Numbered from the stretch's first letter, positions 49,905 through 62,734 are shown. The stretch is DNA of 64,000 nucleotides from Turritopsis dohrnii (GCA_027922465.2 BQMF02000024.1:248001-312000), one strand, 5' to 3'. Translations and numbers: made by a program. The notes: a model not told the origin generated them from the sequence alone.

Positions 49905-50039
49905 ATTTTAGTCTTTCTTAGTAAAGAATTTTGAGAAATTATATCCGAATTCTTATTTTTCCCAATTATTCCAATAATTCAAACATTCGCTAATTCGAAC
50001 AAATTTTCAGTCCATTCGGTGTTCGAATTAACGGATGTG

Positions 50040-50989
50040 TAATGTATTTTCAGAGCAATTAAGACTTGGAGCACAAACAATTGTTTGGATCCATTCTTGT
50101 GTGGAGTTTCATTGGCCAGAATTTCAAGCTTTATATTCAGATTACTAAGACCAAGTTTATGATAGTTGTGCAAAAATATTTTGAATATTGCCCATTTGAT
50201 AGATTGTTTTTTTACTGTGTGAGTTGAAAATGTTGTTAAACACTGGGTTTATGAGTCTATGGAGGCGTATCGCCTTGCTTTAAATTTGAATTTGGTGTTA
50301 TGAGACGCTTAGTTCCTTGTCATGGTAAAAAATGACCGTGGATTATCAACATAAATAACTTAACATGGTCATTTAGCCGGGGAAGAACTGCCTCTTGAAA
50401 ATGAGCGTGAAAATATTGTTGTGCTTTCTAAAGATATTGTTAATGGCAGAGCTGCTGCAAAACAAGTTTGGGTTTATGTACATTTTTGTGACTGCATAGA
50501 AACTATTCATACCAGAAGATGAAGATCAATTTGTCACCCACGTAGAAGAGAGGTATAAATTGCGTGTAAAGACATACAATATGTAATTCAGCTAATTCTC
50601 TCTACAAAAGAATTTATGGCGAACAACAATGTAAGTTTAACTTTCCTTTTTACTATGGCGATTGACATAAAAGAGGTAAGAACTAAAAAAGTGGTGTTCA
50701 ATTGTTAGACCAAAGATGGTTTTGAATTGTAATGATTCAAGGGTGGACAACTGTAGACATGGAGAGCAAATACTGATATTCAGCCAATTATTGACTATAA
50801 AGCCTGTTTGGAATATTGAGGCAAGTACGCCGCAAAAGCTGAGAAACTCTCAAATTTTGGATGCTTTGGTTCTGAACAAGCAAGATTTATTATTTAGAAG
50901 CTACTTTTCAATAATCTCTTTCGGTTAACGCAACTATAGGGTTCAGGAAGTTATGAATAATATACTTTCATTGAATATGCATACCTTAA
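50040..50989. other. Copy B counterpart of 22501-23444
   Basis: Same possible TATA box (GAGGTATAAATTGC at about 50550) and ATGGCGAACAACAAT followed by GTAAGT. One unit of the 31-bp repeat. About 45 bases near 50065-50110 are absent from copy A. Confidence 0.2.
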
Positions 50990-51793
50990 GGGAAGAAATT
51001 GTTTGCGGAAGAAACTTTTGTGGAATAAATTTTTGCGGGTGAATGACTCAATAATGCCATATTTTGCGGAATTAATTTTTGCGGATGCAACAAATTTAAT
51101 AAAATCGAAAGTCGGGAAACACGTTGTTTAGTACCTGGATATATACAAACTTTAGTTGGAATGGAAAAAGCATTTCATCAGTTGAAATATCAAAAAGTAA
51201 TACTAAGCTAAAACAAACAGATAATGTAGCTGGGTCTTATCTTTGATCAGAGAAGGTGAATGTAGCGCCAGCAACTGAGAATATGACTCAGTTAAAGTCT
51301 TGTTCCCATAAAGGATAGGATCGTTTCTTAAAGTAAAAGCAACAGTACGAAGCGCTAAACCTGTCACAAGTGCAGATGCTGCTTGTGTTGTTATTGACGA
51401 AAAGCAAAAATAAGTCCTTAGATGTTCAGTGACCAAGACTTCTTTTCTTTTCGAACCCCCTTTTTCATTTTCCAAACGTTTTGTAAAGACGAGACTTGCA
51501 GTTTATGCAAAGCAAAGTGAAAAATCAATTCTTTACGGGTAAAAAATTTCAAAAATTTTGCGGAGTAACTTTTTGTGGATGAAGAATTTCGAATATTTTG
51601 CGGAATTTACTTTTGCGGATGACCAATATTTATTCATTTTTGCTTTCGGATTTGAGGGAAATCGCCATGTCATATGCATAAGTCATAAGTCATATGTATA
51701 TGTATAAGTCAGCAATATTTGGTGTTGGTTCTGTAAAATAGATTCCGCAAAAAAAAGTTCCGCACAAATTTCTTCCGCAAACATTTTCTTCCC
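50990..51793. mobile_element. TTAA-flanked Kolobok-like non-autonomous element, copy B
   Basis: Same insertion as 23445-24289 (TTAA at 50986-50989 and 51794-51797). It is about 40 bases shorter because one internal TTTTGAGGAATAAATTTTTG-type unit is absent. A 90-codon minus-strand frame at 51475-51203 is not convincing as a gene. Confidence 0.75.
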
Positions 51794-53010
51794 TTAAGGT
51801 AGTTGTTCCGTTCAAGTAGTAGATGTGTCTGTGGAAGGATCAAGAAAAATTGAAGTTAAAACTGAATGTTCTTTGTAAGATCGTTATCTTAATAGAGCAA
51901 ACTTAAAATGACGTAATAAAAACGTACCAATTTTGTGCAATTGCCTAACTACACAGCACACAAGGAAGGAAGGAAATAATACAGAAAATTCTAGAGCAAA
52001 GGGCCAACAGTATCCTGTTTACTGCAAGTAGCTACCATCTATTGAAGGAAAAAATAAGTAATGCTTGGGTACTTTAGCTGATGAAGCTGGTGATATCTTT
52101 TGTCAAAAGTGGAGTAATTATCTCCAAAGTGGATGTAGGTCAGACTATGAATTATAGAAGGGAGTTCAGGGACTGGTATTTTCTTTTAAGTAATGGAGTT
52201 GATGATTGTGAGTTTAAAGAACTTTATCAAAGACCACACGAAGAATAGATGCACTTAACTGGTTTGTACGATAATGTTATTGGTACTAGTGTAACGTTAG
52301 AAAATAATGCTGAGTACAGTGCACTAGCAGGTAACCATCTTCCTTACAACAGTAAAAATCATAGAACCTTGTATAACTTCAAATCTGATCTTGAGAAACG
52401 CCAAATATACTGCAAATACAAACATTGTGTTAAATTGTCTTTGAATGCCCACATTCTAATTTGTCAATGTCAAAGAAAGAAGAAACAAAGTAAAATAAAT
52501 ATACGGAAGCAAAAAATAGGCATGTGTATTCATGGTTAGACAAGAAAAAAGCTCACACTGTCGTAGACAAAATGTAAGCTCTTTTATTTGTTCAATGTTT
52601 TTGGAAAGATTACAGTTGGTTAACAAAGTAAATACAGGTAATTCTTGTTATTCCGAACTTTGCGCTATCTCTTACAAAAACCTTGGTCTTGTCAGCATTT
52701 TTAGCTTGCTACAAAGCTACTTTTTTCTCGAACTTTTCATCCTGTTGTTTTGATCTTAACTATTTCAAATCTCCTGTATTTTCTCCCATATAACTGATAT
52801 AATCTTATTTAACGTTATCACGATAAAGTCCCTTTTAAAAGTACTTTCCCCGATTCTAAATGCGTTCTACTTTTCTTTGATAAGATTCCACAAGTTCTGA
52901 TAACTATACCGCTGGAATTACTATATCATCCTCAAAGTTGTGCCACTAATTCTAAACAACGACGTGACCATTAGCGAGTGTTTAAAGGAAGCTCATAAGG
53001 CCCAACCATT
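51794..53010. other. Copy B counterpart of 24290-25507
   Basis: Includes the unrecognised 96-codon frame 52249-52539, unchanged from copy A. No supported gene. Confidence 0.3.
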
Positions 53011-53899
53011 CCCAGCGGGCACAAAGACGTCGTAAAGACGTCGTAAAGACGTCTTTTCAAGACGTCCCTAAGACGTCGCAAAATGGTCGCGAAGTGGGAA
53101 TCTCAAAAGACGTCCCAATTACATCTTCATTGAGACGTCTCGATGACATCCCAACGACATCGTAACGACGTCACAGGATTATGAAATTTACTCTTTCAAA
53201 AACTGTAATAGGCCACAGGCGGACCCGAACCTGGAACCTCTGGTGTGCCAGCCGAACTCGTAACCGTTATGCCATCGCTGCTTGTTGTCAAGACGTTTAA
53301 AAACATTTACAATAAATCATTCTATACAGACTGATTGCTTTTGAAAGTTTATAATTGTTTCGAAGATCGTTATTGAATCTGCACAGAGACGTCCCAAAAA
53401 CGTCGTAAAAGGATCCCAATTGCCACGTCCCGTTTCAGACGTCCGTACGACGTCCCAAAATGATCTTAAGTTTATAATTGTTTCGAAGGTCGTTATTCAA
53501 TCCGTATAAAGACGCCCCAAAAACGTCGTAAAAGGATCCCAATTGCGACGTCCCGTTTCAGACGTTCCTACGACGTCCCAAAATGATCTCAAGTTTATAA
53601 TTGTTTTGAAGGTCGTTATTCAATCCGCATAAGGACGTCTTAAAAACGTCGTAAAAGGATCCCAATTTTGACGTCCCGTTTCAGACGTCCCAACGACGTC
53701 GCAAAATGATCTTAAATTTACAATTGTTTCGAAGGTCGTTATTCAATCCATATGAATCTGTCCCAAAAACTTCTTAAAAGGATCCCAATTGTAACGTCCC
53801 GTTTCAGACGTCCCTACGACGTCCCAAAATGATCTGGAAAGCAAACGACCATTTTACGATTAAAATAAGACGTCTCAAAGACGTCTTGTGCCCGCTGGG
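53011..53899. mobile_element. GACGTC-rich MITE, copy B only
   Basis: Inverted ends CCCAGCGGGCACAAAGACGT and its complement, with TT on both sides (53009-53010, 53900-53901); copy A at 25501-25512 is the empty site. The interior has about four tandem units of about 122 bp (about 53346-53835), each with TCGTTATTCAATCC, AAAAGGATCCCAATT and GTCCCGTTTCAGACG. A tRNA-like SINE head sits at 53211-53282. No transposase. It is related to the older fragments at 16388 and 43478. Confidence 0.88.
53211..53282 (-). repeat. tRNA-like sequence inside the MITE
   Basis: The minus strand reads GCAGCGATGGCATAACGGTT, with an A-box-like GATGGCATAACGG and a B box GGTTCGGGTCC. It shares its first ten bases with the SINE head at 21614. 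It lacks a complete clover leaf as far as I can fold it, so it is more likely a SINE head than a tRNA gene. Confidence 0.6.
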
Positions 53900-54050
53900 T
53901 TATTGAAGACAAAAAAAAACAAACAATTATCGTACAAGCTTTACTCGTATATCACAGATAAACAAATATCTAACACGGAGTTCAATTTCATTTAACATTT
54001 AACAAAAAACTTTTATAAAAATTTAACAAAATACATCTTTACAAAGTATT

Positions 54051-55019
54051 TCAAAGTTTTTTCAAAGCAACTAAATATCCATTACACCATTCATCATAAT
54101 CTTTAAGAGGGTTTCTACAAAATGTCTCTCGTTTCATGCAATGGAGTTCTACCATGTTTTCCTTGATCAACTCACCAATGAAACCCATGTAATCAACAGA
54201 ATAATCCAAGTACATCAACGTGAATACGAAGTAACCTCCAGGCTTGATAATACGTATCACTTCTCGCATAGTATCCAAGGGGGCGCCATATGTGTCGTAG
54301 CAACTAGAAGCCATCGCCACGTCATATGTATTGTCAGCAATATTTGGTGTTGGTTCTGTCTTCAACGGAACTAAAATTTTACAAAAATCATTTATAAAAT
54401 GAAAAGGCATCCTCACAATGTTCTTGCCTTTACATTGTTAGAACGCCTGTCAATTTATTAAAAAAGAATTACATCTTTGTGGCTCATGCAATTTTATATT
54501 TTCTTGTTACGTTTTATTTACTTATTTACTTTATTTACTAATTTACTTATAAAGGAAAAGGCAAGATAAATGATATCAAGTACACACACCCCACCTATTT
54601 GTTTGTTTATGTTTATTGAAAGTTTGAACTATGAGTTTGAAAGAAAGTATCTTACCGTTGAATAATTTGGAATAAATATTTTTCTTTGAACATACATCAA
54701 GCATTCCTTTAGAAAAATCAAGCCCATGCATCTGTTTGCAACCCTTCTTTGCGAGTTCCAAACCAACAATGCCAGTTCCACATGCAATGTCAATTGCAGA
54801 AATTCCGGATAGATCAGTGGTCCCTGTAAATTGACAAAGAAATTTCACCAACTTTTCTACCAACACAGTCACGCCAACCAATGCAACGGATCTGTCGTAA
54901 TCCAAAGAAAATGCATCGAAAAATTCACGTGGGCTTGATAGGCCTTCGGTTTTGCTGAAAAGATTCTTCAGGAAATCTTTGTCCTCTTGACCCAGCTTAG
55001 CATCAATTGTACTTCCCAT
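54051..55019 (-). CDS. METTL27/WBSCR27-like SAM methyltransferase, copy B
   Basis: Same two-exon structure as copy A: exon 1 55019-54656, intron 54655-54428, exon 2 54427-54051, 246 residues. It differs from A at E2G, T28S, V37F, I45V and N231D; none touches the SAM-binding motif (residues 76-101). Both splice junctions are kept. A GACGTC-rich MITE lies about 150 bases beyond the stop codon, and a Helentron-like element about 470 bases beyond the start codon, so this copy is closely boxed in by mobile elements that copy A lacks. Whether both copies are expressed cannot be seen. Confidence 0.85.
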
Positions 55020-55888
55020 CTTTTATCTATGGAAAACACTCGGTAGAATTAGATTTAAGTGACGAACAAACGCCTAAACGATATTGTTGAAAAAGTTGTT
55101 ATGATAAGAAGTGCCAATGGTTGAGGCTGGCGCACAACCATCGTCCCAACATCGTAGTCTTATTAACCTCCGTGCTGCTAAACAATTTTTATCCCAACAG
55201 CAGTGGCGGATCTAGAGGTATGTCGAAATTTGTGTAGGAGAGCATTAACATAATTTGTGAATTCAATTTGTATTACCATTGGGATTATTTGAACGCTTTT
55301 CTTTTTTGGGTAGATTACTAACACTCTCCTACTCTGCGGGTTAAAGTTTGTGTTACGATTGGACCTTATTTTGTGCTAATTATTAGTTTTCTTTGAATGC
55401 GAAATTATCTTCTTATGATATTTCTACTTCAGTATGAATTGCAGAAAACTTGTCTTTCCAGATAAAATCATTGAGTTATTAATTATAACTAGCCGCCAAG
55501 GCGGCGTCGCTCGCCGCCCATGTCCATCTGCTCTGTATCACTGTATCAATAAACGTCAAATTTCCTTATAAACGGCTCGTACAACCAGAAGCAGATTCGA
55601 AGTCACAACATCTGGTAAAACCAATCTTTTATCAGTGTAACAATACACTCAAAACGTATAAAGAGAAAACTTCAACTTTTTATTAACTTTTGTTTTAAAA
55701 AAGTTACGCGCTCTAACATGGGTGCTATCAAACGTAAGGGGGAAATGGTTTCTCTTCTTAAAAAGTTCACACGGAGGGGAGAAAAAAGGCACATGCTAAA
55801 TGAATAAATAGAATAAAAAAACTTCGATCAGAACGCTTAACAATTAAAAGAAAAAATTAATTTGTTAAAAGAAAAGCAAAAAAAACAA

Positions 55889-58800
55889 GATGCCCTACCG
55901 GGCAGAAGTATTCCTGCAGATGTCTGTAAGACTTTCTGGAACCTTTTCAGAAAGAAATGAGTGTTAGTTCACGCTTTAAAACCATATGCATAATGCGGAA
56001 TGAATTTTGCAGTATTTTACATTTTACCTTTTAGCTACGATAACTATTAAACTTTGTTGTTTCATACAAAACTTTAGTCTTGCATCAATTTCGAGATTTT
56101 TTTAAAAACATTTCCATTCGAAGTTGCACTCCCTAAAGCATCTTCAAGAAGCAATTAACTAATTAAAAGATTATTGCGTTAAGAATAATCTGTGCTTTAA
56201 AAGGTGAATGTTTGTTCACGGTTTGAAACAATATGCATAATGTGGTATGATGTTCTTTGTGTTTTACAGTTTATCTTGTAGCTGTGAAAGAAGTAATATT
56301 TGTTATTTCATATAAACTGCACTGTTTTGCATCATTTAGAGATTTTTTCAAAAAGTTTTTTTTCATAGTTATATTCCCTAAAGCATCTTCAAAAAGTAAT
56401 TAAGTAATGAAAACTTTGTCACATTAAGTTTTGAATGGAAAATCTGTGGCGTAAATAGTAATAACTTCGAATTCATTTAATTACATTCCCGAGGGCATCA
56501 TAAAAGTTAAGAGACTTTGAAAAACTTTGCCGGAGATCAAGCTTAAAAAGGAACACCATCAGTTTAAAAATCCATTAGAGAACACTCTTCCGTGGACGTT
56601 TCAAAATACTCCTTTTAAAACTATACAGTATGAAAATCTTTATGTTGTTTGTACCTGAACTTCATAATAAAATCTTTTACTTGGCCTTGTGAAATAATAA
56701 AAATATCTGTGTTTCCTTTTTATCGTCAGCTTGATAGTATACAAATTTTAGAATCATACAATATTTTAAATTCGACTAGTCAATAAAAAAAGTGGTCACC
56801 TATTGATTAATAAAATGGGTATAAGCTGATGAGGAAGATGAGCTGTGCTTCAAGATTCCAGAGCTTTATAAAAACAAGATAGCTTACCTAGGAACATGAA
56901 ATAGAAAATTGTATTATATTTAGAAAAAGAGTAGTAGAAACCTTACGCATTTTTTTAAATCGATGTAAGCATACCGTTTTTGTAGTCGGTCATATCTGAT
57001 TTGAAGCATCAAAAACTGCTTATTTATCACGAATAACTACTAAGAGTATTAGTTTCACGTAGATTATCAGTTTGGATCATAAATGTTCTTGATTCTTTTA
57101 AGTTTGACAGCCGTATAACCTCTTCTATATCCATATATTCAACCAAGAAATTTTCTCAGATCTACGCATGCTTCTTCGCTTCCATTTTTAAAGCAACTAC
57201 GGAAAACGTAAGAACGTTGCATAAGACTCACATGAAACAACATTTCTACCTTGCAATCTGTGATTTAGCCATATGTTAATTATTCCTTTCACTAGAGCTT
57301 ATATTTTACACTTTTAGAGTCTTTTCAAGCAAAGTACTTGTATATAATGAATATAGTGTGAGTTTAGACTGTTAAATCATAAAAAGAATGTAAGTTGGGA
57401 ACATTAATGATTTGAGTGGCTATTTCCCATCGACAAAAATTGGTCTAGGTTTGGACAGTGAAAAAAAAAGAAAACAAGATGCCCTACCGGGCAGAAGTAT
57501 TCCTGCAGATGACTGGAAGACTTTCTGGAAAGATTTCAGAAAGAACTGATATTAGTTCACGCTTTAAAAAGATATGCATAATGCAGAATGATGTTGCGGT
57601 ATTTTACATTTTACCTTTTAACAACGATAACAATTAAACTTTGTTGTCTCATATAAAACTTCAGTCTTGCTTTAATTTAGAGATTTTTTGAAAAAGATTT
57701 TAATTCAAAGTTGTATTCCCTAAAGAATCTTCAAGAAGTAATTACGGTAGTAGCGATAGCGAATACCGTATTAAAACACCCGCGGACTCCTACTCCTACT
57801 ACTCCTCCTCCTACTCCGGCCGAAATGGCAAATAGTCTGTGATTTAGAGTCTGCGAGACTTTACTAATAACGCAATGTAAGTTTTAATGAAGGAACGCAG
57901 CCTTCGAATTTTGGAAGCTTTTCTGTAACAAACATTTAAAAGTAGATTGCGTTTTGTTTCAAAAGTACATAATCTGATATTTTGTAGCTTAATCCATGAA
58001 AGAATGAATTCTTATCAAATAGCCCTACATAAAAATGGGACTTTTAGTTCATTACGCTAACTGAAAATACTTGATATTTTGCTTTTCTTGACGGTAAAGC
58101 TTATCAGTTCAAAATTTCATATTACCTCAGTTGTTAGCTAACTATACAATATATGTTTCTGTATTAAAGCTTTCAAAGATCTAGTTCGAAAAGGCAGTTA
58201 TTTGTTTGAATTCATTGTTGGTTTCATGAAATTATAATTAAAAACATATTTTTTTTTTCGAAACGCGTGTTTTTTTTCTACACATAGTCTTACAAAAAAT
58301 TTTCTTATAAAAAAATCATATACAGCTCATATCACGCCTGTATAATTCTTTTGTCTTTAATAAATTAATTTCTGGTGGTTTATGATTAGACCCTTTTTAC
58401 ACTAACTAATAATTTTAACAAATTTATCGTTTATGCCTGTTTTCCACCAGTGAAATATAAAAAAACACAATCCCTCAAAGAACTTTGTAGTAACTTTTCA
58501 TAACATTAAGTAAAATTCCTGCTACCGTTTTGCGCCATCTGGCTATTGTTAAGTAATAAAAAGTTTTTCGCGTCAAGAAAAGTCTGTGCTTAAACTGCGA
58601 ATTCATTTAATTACATTCCCGAGAGCATCATAAAAGTTAAGAGACTTTGAAAAATTTTGCCGGAGATCAAGCTTAAAAAGGAACACCGTCAGTTTAAAAA
58701 TCCATTAGAGAACACTCTTCCGTGGACGTTTCAAAATACTCCTTTTAAAACTATACAGTATGAAAATCTTTATGTTGTTTGTACCTGAACTTCATAATAA

Positions 58801-61735
58801 AAACTTTTACTTGGCCATGCGAAATAATAAAAATATCTGTGTTTCCTTTTTATCGTCAGCTTGATAGTATACAAATTTTAGAATCATACAATATTTTAAA
58901 TTCGACTAGTCAATTAAAAAAGTGGTCATCTATTGATTAATAAAATGGGTATAAGCTGATGAGGAAGATAAGCTGTGCTTCAAGATTCCAGAGCTTTATA
59001 AAAACAGGGTAGCTTATCTAGGAACATGAATTAAAAAATTGTATTACATTTAGAAAGACTAATAGAAACCTTACGCATTAAATCGATATAAACATACCCT
59101 ATTGGTAGTCGTTCATATCTGTTTTGAAGCATCAAGAACTGCTTATTTATCAAGAATGACTACTAAGAATATTAGTTTCACGTAGATTATCAGTTTGGAT
59201 CATAAATGTTCTTGATTCTTTTAAGTTTTACAGCCGTACTACATCCTCTTCTACATCCATATATTCAACAAAGAAACTTTCACAGATCTACGCATGCTTC
59301 TTCGCTTCCATTTTTAAAACAACTACGGAAAACGTAAGAACGTTGCATAAGACTCACATGAAACAACATTTCTACCTTGGCATCTGCGATTTAGCCATAT
59401 GTTAATTATTCCTTTCACTAGAGCTTATATTTTACACTTTTAGCGTCTTTTCAAGCAAAGTACTTGTATACAATGAATATAGTGTGAGTTTAGACTGTTA
59501 AATCATAAAAAGAATGTAAGTTGGTAACATTAATGATTTGAGTGGCTATTTCCCATCGACAAAAATTGGTCTAGGTTTGGACAGTGAAAAAAAAAAAAAA
59601 ACAAAAAAAACACGAACGGTTTCAAAGTATTCCTTGCTTACGCAGGAATACAAAAACAAAACAAAACAAGATGCCCTACCGGGCAGAAGTATTCCTGCGG
59701 ATGACTGTAAGATTTTCTGGGGCCTTTTCAGAAAGAAATGAGTGTTAGTTCACGCTTTAAAACCATATGCATAATGAGGAATGATGTTTGCAGTATTTTA
59801 CATTTTACCTTTTAGCTACGATAACTACTAAACTTTGTTGTTTCATATAAAACTTCAGTCTTGCATCAATTTAGAGATTTTTTAAAAAAGATTTCCATTC
59901 GAAGTTGCACTCCCTAAAGCATCTTCAAGGAGCAATTAACTAATTAAAAGATTATTGCGTTAAGAATAATCTGTGCTTTAAAAGGTGAATGTTTGTTCAC
60001 GCTTTAAAACAATATGCATAATGTGGTATGATGTTCTTTGTGTTTTACAGTTTATCTTGTAGCTGTGAAGGAAGTAATATTTGTTATTTCATATAAACTG
60101 CACTGTTTTCATCATTTACAGATTTTTTCAAAAAGTTTTTTATTCATAGTTATATTCCCTAGGATATAGTTATATTCCCTAGTCTAGGTTTGGACAGTGA
60201 AAAAAAAAGAAAAAAAAACAACAAAAACAAGATGCCCTACCAGGCAGAAGTATTCCTGCGGATGACTGTAAGACTTTCTGGAGCCTTTTCAGAAAGAAAT
60301 GAGTGTTAGTTCACGCTTTAAAACCATATGCATAATGCGGAATGATGTTTGCAGTATTTTACATTTTACCTTTTAGCTACGATAACTATTAAACTCTGTT
60401 GTTTCATATAAAATTTCAGTCTTGCATCAATTTCGAGATTTTTTTAAAAACATTTCCATTCGAAGTTGTACTCCCTAAAGCATCTTCAAGAAGCAATTAA
60501 CTAATTAAAAGATTATCGTGTTAAGAATAATCTGTGCTTTAAAAGGTGAATGTGAAAGAAGTAATATTTGTTGTTTCTAGAAACTGCACTGTTTTCATCA
60601 TTTAGAGATTTTTTCAAAAACTTTTTTATTCATAGTTATATATTCCCTAAAGCATCTTCAAAAAGTAATTAAGTAATGAAAACTTTGTCACATTAAGTTT
60701 TGAAGGGAAAATCTGTGGCGTAAATAGTAATAACTTCTAATTCATTTATTTACATTCCCGAGAGCATCATAAACGTTAAGAGACTTTGAAAAATTTTGCC
60801 AGAGATCAAGCTTAAATAGGAACACCGTCAGTTTAAAAATCCATTAGAGAACACTCTTCCGTGGACGTTTCAAAATACTACTTTTAAAACTATACAGTAT
60901 GAAAATCTTTATGTTGTTTGTACCTGAACTTCATAATAAAAACTTTTACTTGGCCTTGCGAAATAATAAAAATATCTGTGTTTCCTTTTTATCGTCAGCT
61001 TGATAGTATACAAATTTTAAAATCATACAATATTTTAAATTCGACTAGTCAATTAAAAAAGTGGTCATCTATTGATTAATAAAATGGGTATAAGCTGATG
61101 AGGAAGATAAGCTGTGCTTCAAGATTCCAGAGCTTTATAAAAACAGGGTAGCTTATCTAGGAACATGAATTAAAAAATTGTATTACATTTAGAAAGACTA
61201 ATAGAAACCTTACGCATTAAATCGATATAAACATACCCTATTGGTAGTCGTTCATATCTGTTTTGAAGCATCAAGAACTGCTTATTTATCACGAATGACT
61301 ACTAAGAATATTAGTTTCACGTAGATTATCAGTTTAGATCATAAATGTTCTTGATTCTTTTAAGTTTCACAGCCGTGTAACCTCTTCTATATCCATATAT
61401 TCAACAAAGAAATTGTCTCAGATCTACGCGTGCTTCTTCGCTTCCATTTTTAAAACAACTACGGAAAACGTAAGAACGTTGCATAAGACTCACATGAAAC
61501 AACATTTCTACCTTGGCATCTGCGATTTAGCCATATGTTAATTATTCCTTTCACTAGAGCTTATATTTTACACTTTTAGAGTCTTTTCAAGCAAAGTACT
61601 TGTATACAATGAATATAGTGTGAGTTTAGACTGTTAAATCATAAAAAGAATGTAAGTTGGGATAATTAATTATTTGAGTGGCTATTAAAATTGGTCTAGG
61701 TTTGGACAGTGAAAAAAAAAGAAAAAAAAAACAAA
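55889..61735. repeat. Tandem long units inside the Helentron
   Basis: GATGCCCTACCGGGCAGAAG (one copy with CCAGG) marks unit starts at about 55889, 57478, 59670 and 60231; the end of each unit is TTGGTCTAGGTTTGGACAGT followed by poly(A)-rich sequence. Full units are about 1.5-1.6 kb. The second has swapped a short piece for an 815-bp foreign segment; the third is cut to about 560 bp. Confidence 0.85.
57741..58555 (+). repeat. Captured or nested segment in Helentron unit 2
   Basis: Interrupts the unit between GAAGTAATTA and AAGTAATAAAAAG and matches 3720-4430 (and 38500-39170) in reverse complement. It starts CGGTAGTAGCGATAGCGAAT and includes a GGACTCCTACTCCTACTACT-like run. Absent from units 1, 3 and 4. 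Confidence 0.75.
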
Positions 61736-61739
61736 AAAA

Positions 61740-61880
61740 ACACGAACGGTTTCAAAGTATTCCTTACTTACGCAGGAATACAAAAACACGAACGGTTTCA
61801 AAGTATTCCTTGCTTACGCAGGAATACAAAAAACACGAACGGTTTCAAAGTATTCCTTGCTTACGCAGGAATACAAAAAA
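61740..61880 (+). repeat. 46-bp minisatellite in the Helentron
   Basis: Three units of ACGAACGGTTTCAAAGTATT followed by CCTTGCTTACGCAGGAATAC; one further unit at about 59611-59655. Each unit holds a short stem, GTATTCC and GGAATAC. Confidence 0.9.
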
Positions 61881-62734
61881 ATTTTGTTTTGATATGATAC
61901 TCTTTTTTTACCTATCGGTTTATAAACATTTTGATTGCTCAAAAAAAAAAGTTCACCCGTCTCAGACAGTCAGGCAAGAGTTAGTGGCAAACCGAACATG
62001 CTGCCACGTTCTGCCACTGCTGCTTTTTGTCCAAAATGTTTAATCAGTTAGTTTCTTTGTATTTAGTTGATGTACTGTTTTCAAAGCCAAGTCAACGTGG
62101 AATATAAAACTAACAATAATGATAAAAACAAAACGTTATTCCTATTAGTTCATCAGCCAAAAAAAGTCACGTTCGATTGGGGTTGCAATGTATTTGCTTC
62201 GAACTCACGTCGCACACAAAAAAAGAAATAATTTCGCTCACAACTCATTCTACCATTTTGCGTGACAGACAAACAAACAGACTAACAAACAGAGAATTGG
62301 CTATTAATATATAGAAGTAAATCTAATTCAAACATTTAGATGAATTAATCTTACAGATTTTTTTCGTGCGAAACGTCTTCTCGTTTTCGTGTCTTATCAG
62401 CAAATGTACGATCAATGCAGTGTAACGTCTCTCATATACGATCGTTTTAGAATATAACTAGCATGTAGCTTTAGCTAAAAATGCCCCCACGCTCAGGCTT
62501 TCCAATTTTTACACACAGCAAGCTATACATTAAAAAAGAAAACTTTCCGCCCAAACATTTTGTAATTTAAGAATTTTTGTAAAAATGTTTTTGGTTGATT
62601 AGTGGCATACTTTATATATTTCGACAAAGCCAGTCTTTTATGTATGGCAAACAATACATAATATTTCAAATACAAATCGTGATCAAAGTATCTGTATGCA
62701 GTGAAGAAAGAGCGTGTCGAAAATCAAATACCTT

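Larger units (their letters stand above)
48403..50039 (+). mobile_element. Internally deleted pogo/Tigger-type element, copy B
   Basis: Same insertion as 20527-22500 (TA at 48401-48402 and 50040-50041) without the SINE. The left terminus CACATTCGTTAATTTGAATG matches the right terminus better than in A. The element predates the duplication. Confidence 0.85.
55489..62315 (-). mobile_element. Non-autonomous Helentron-like element, copy B only
   Basis: Copy A at 27095-27110 is the intact target. Read on the minus strand, the element starts TCTATATATTAATAGCC (62315) and ends with a hairpin GCCGCCTTGGCGGC directly followed by TAG (CTAG at 55492-55489). It sits between two T residues with no target duplication. 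T-T insertion and no duplication are the hallmark of Helentrons; ordinary Helitrons use A-T. ACAGACAAACAAACAGACTA short repeats lie near the 5' end. No Rep/helicase ORF is present. The interior consists of four tandem copies of a long unit. Confidence 0.88.
34737..62457 (+). repeat. Copy B of the long direct segmental duplication
   Basis: Same segment as 1-27239, in the same orientation. It carries its own insertions at 47026-47744, 53011-53899 and 55489-62315, and it lacks the 7.3-kb LINE-bearing block and the SINE of copy A. The homology of B to sequence further left (34098 onward) is seen through an inverted older copy at 9018-10025. Right of 62457 the match stops exactly where a Helitron-like end begins, so the duplicated unit could continue beyond that insertion and beyond the window. 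Confidence 0.93.

Noticed and set aside
53211..53282. Functional tRNA gene
   Set aside because: The B box is good, but the acceptor stem and overall clover leaf are not convincing, and it lies inside a MITE; called a SINE-like head instead.
61678..62043. 121-codon plus-strand frame in the Helentron
   Set aside because: It is made largely of the 46-bp minisatellite, which is open in more than one frame by chance.
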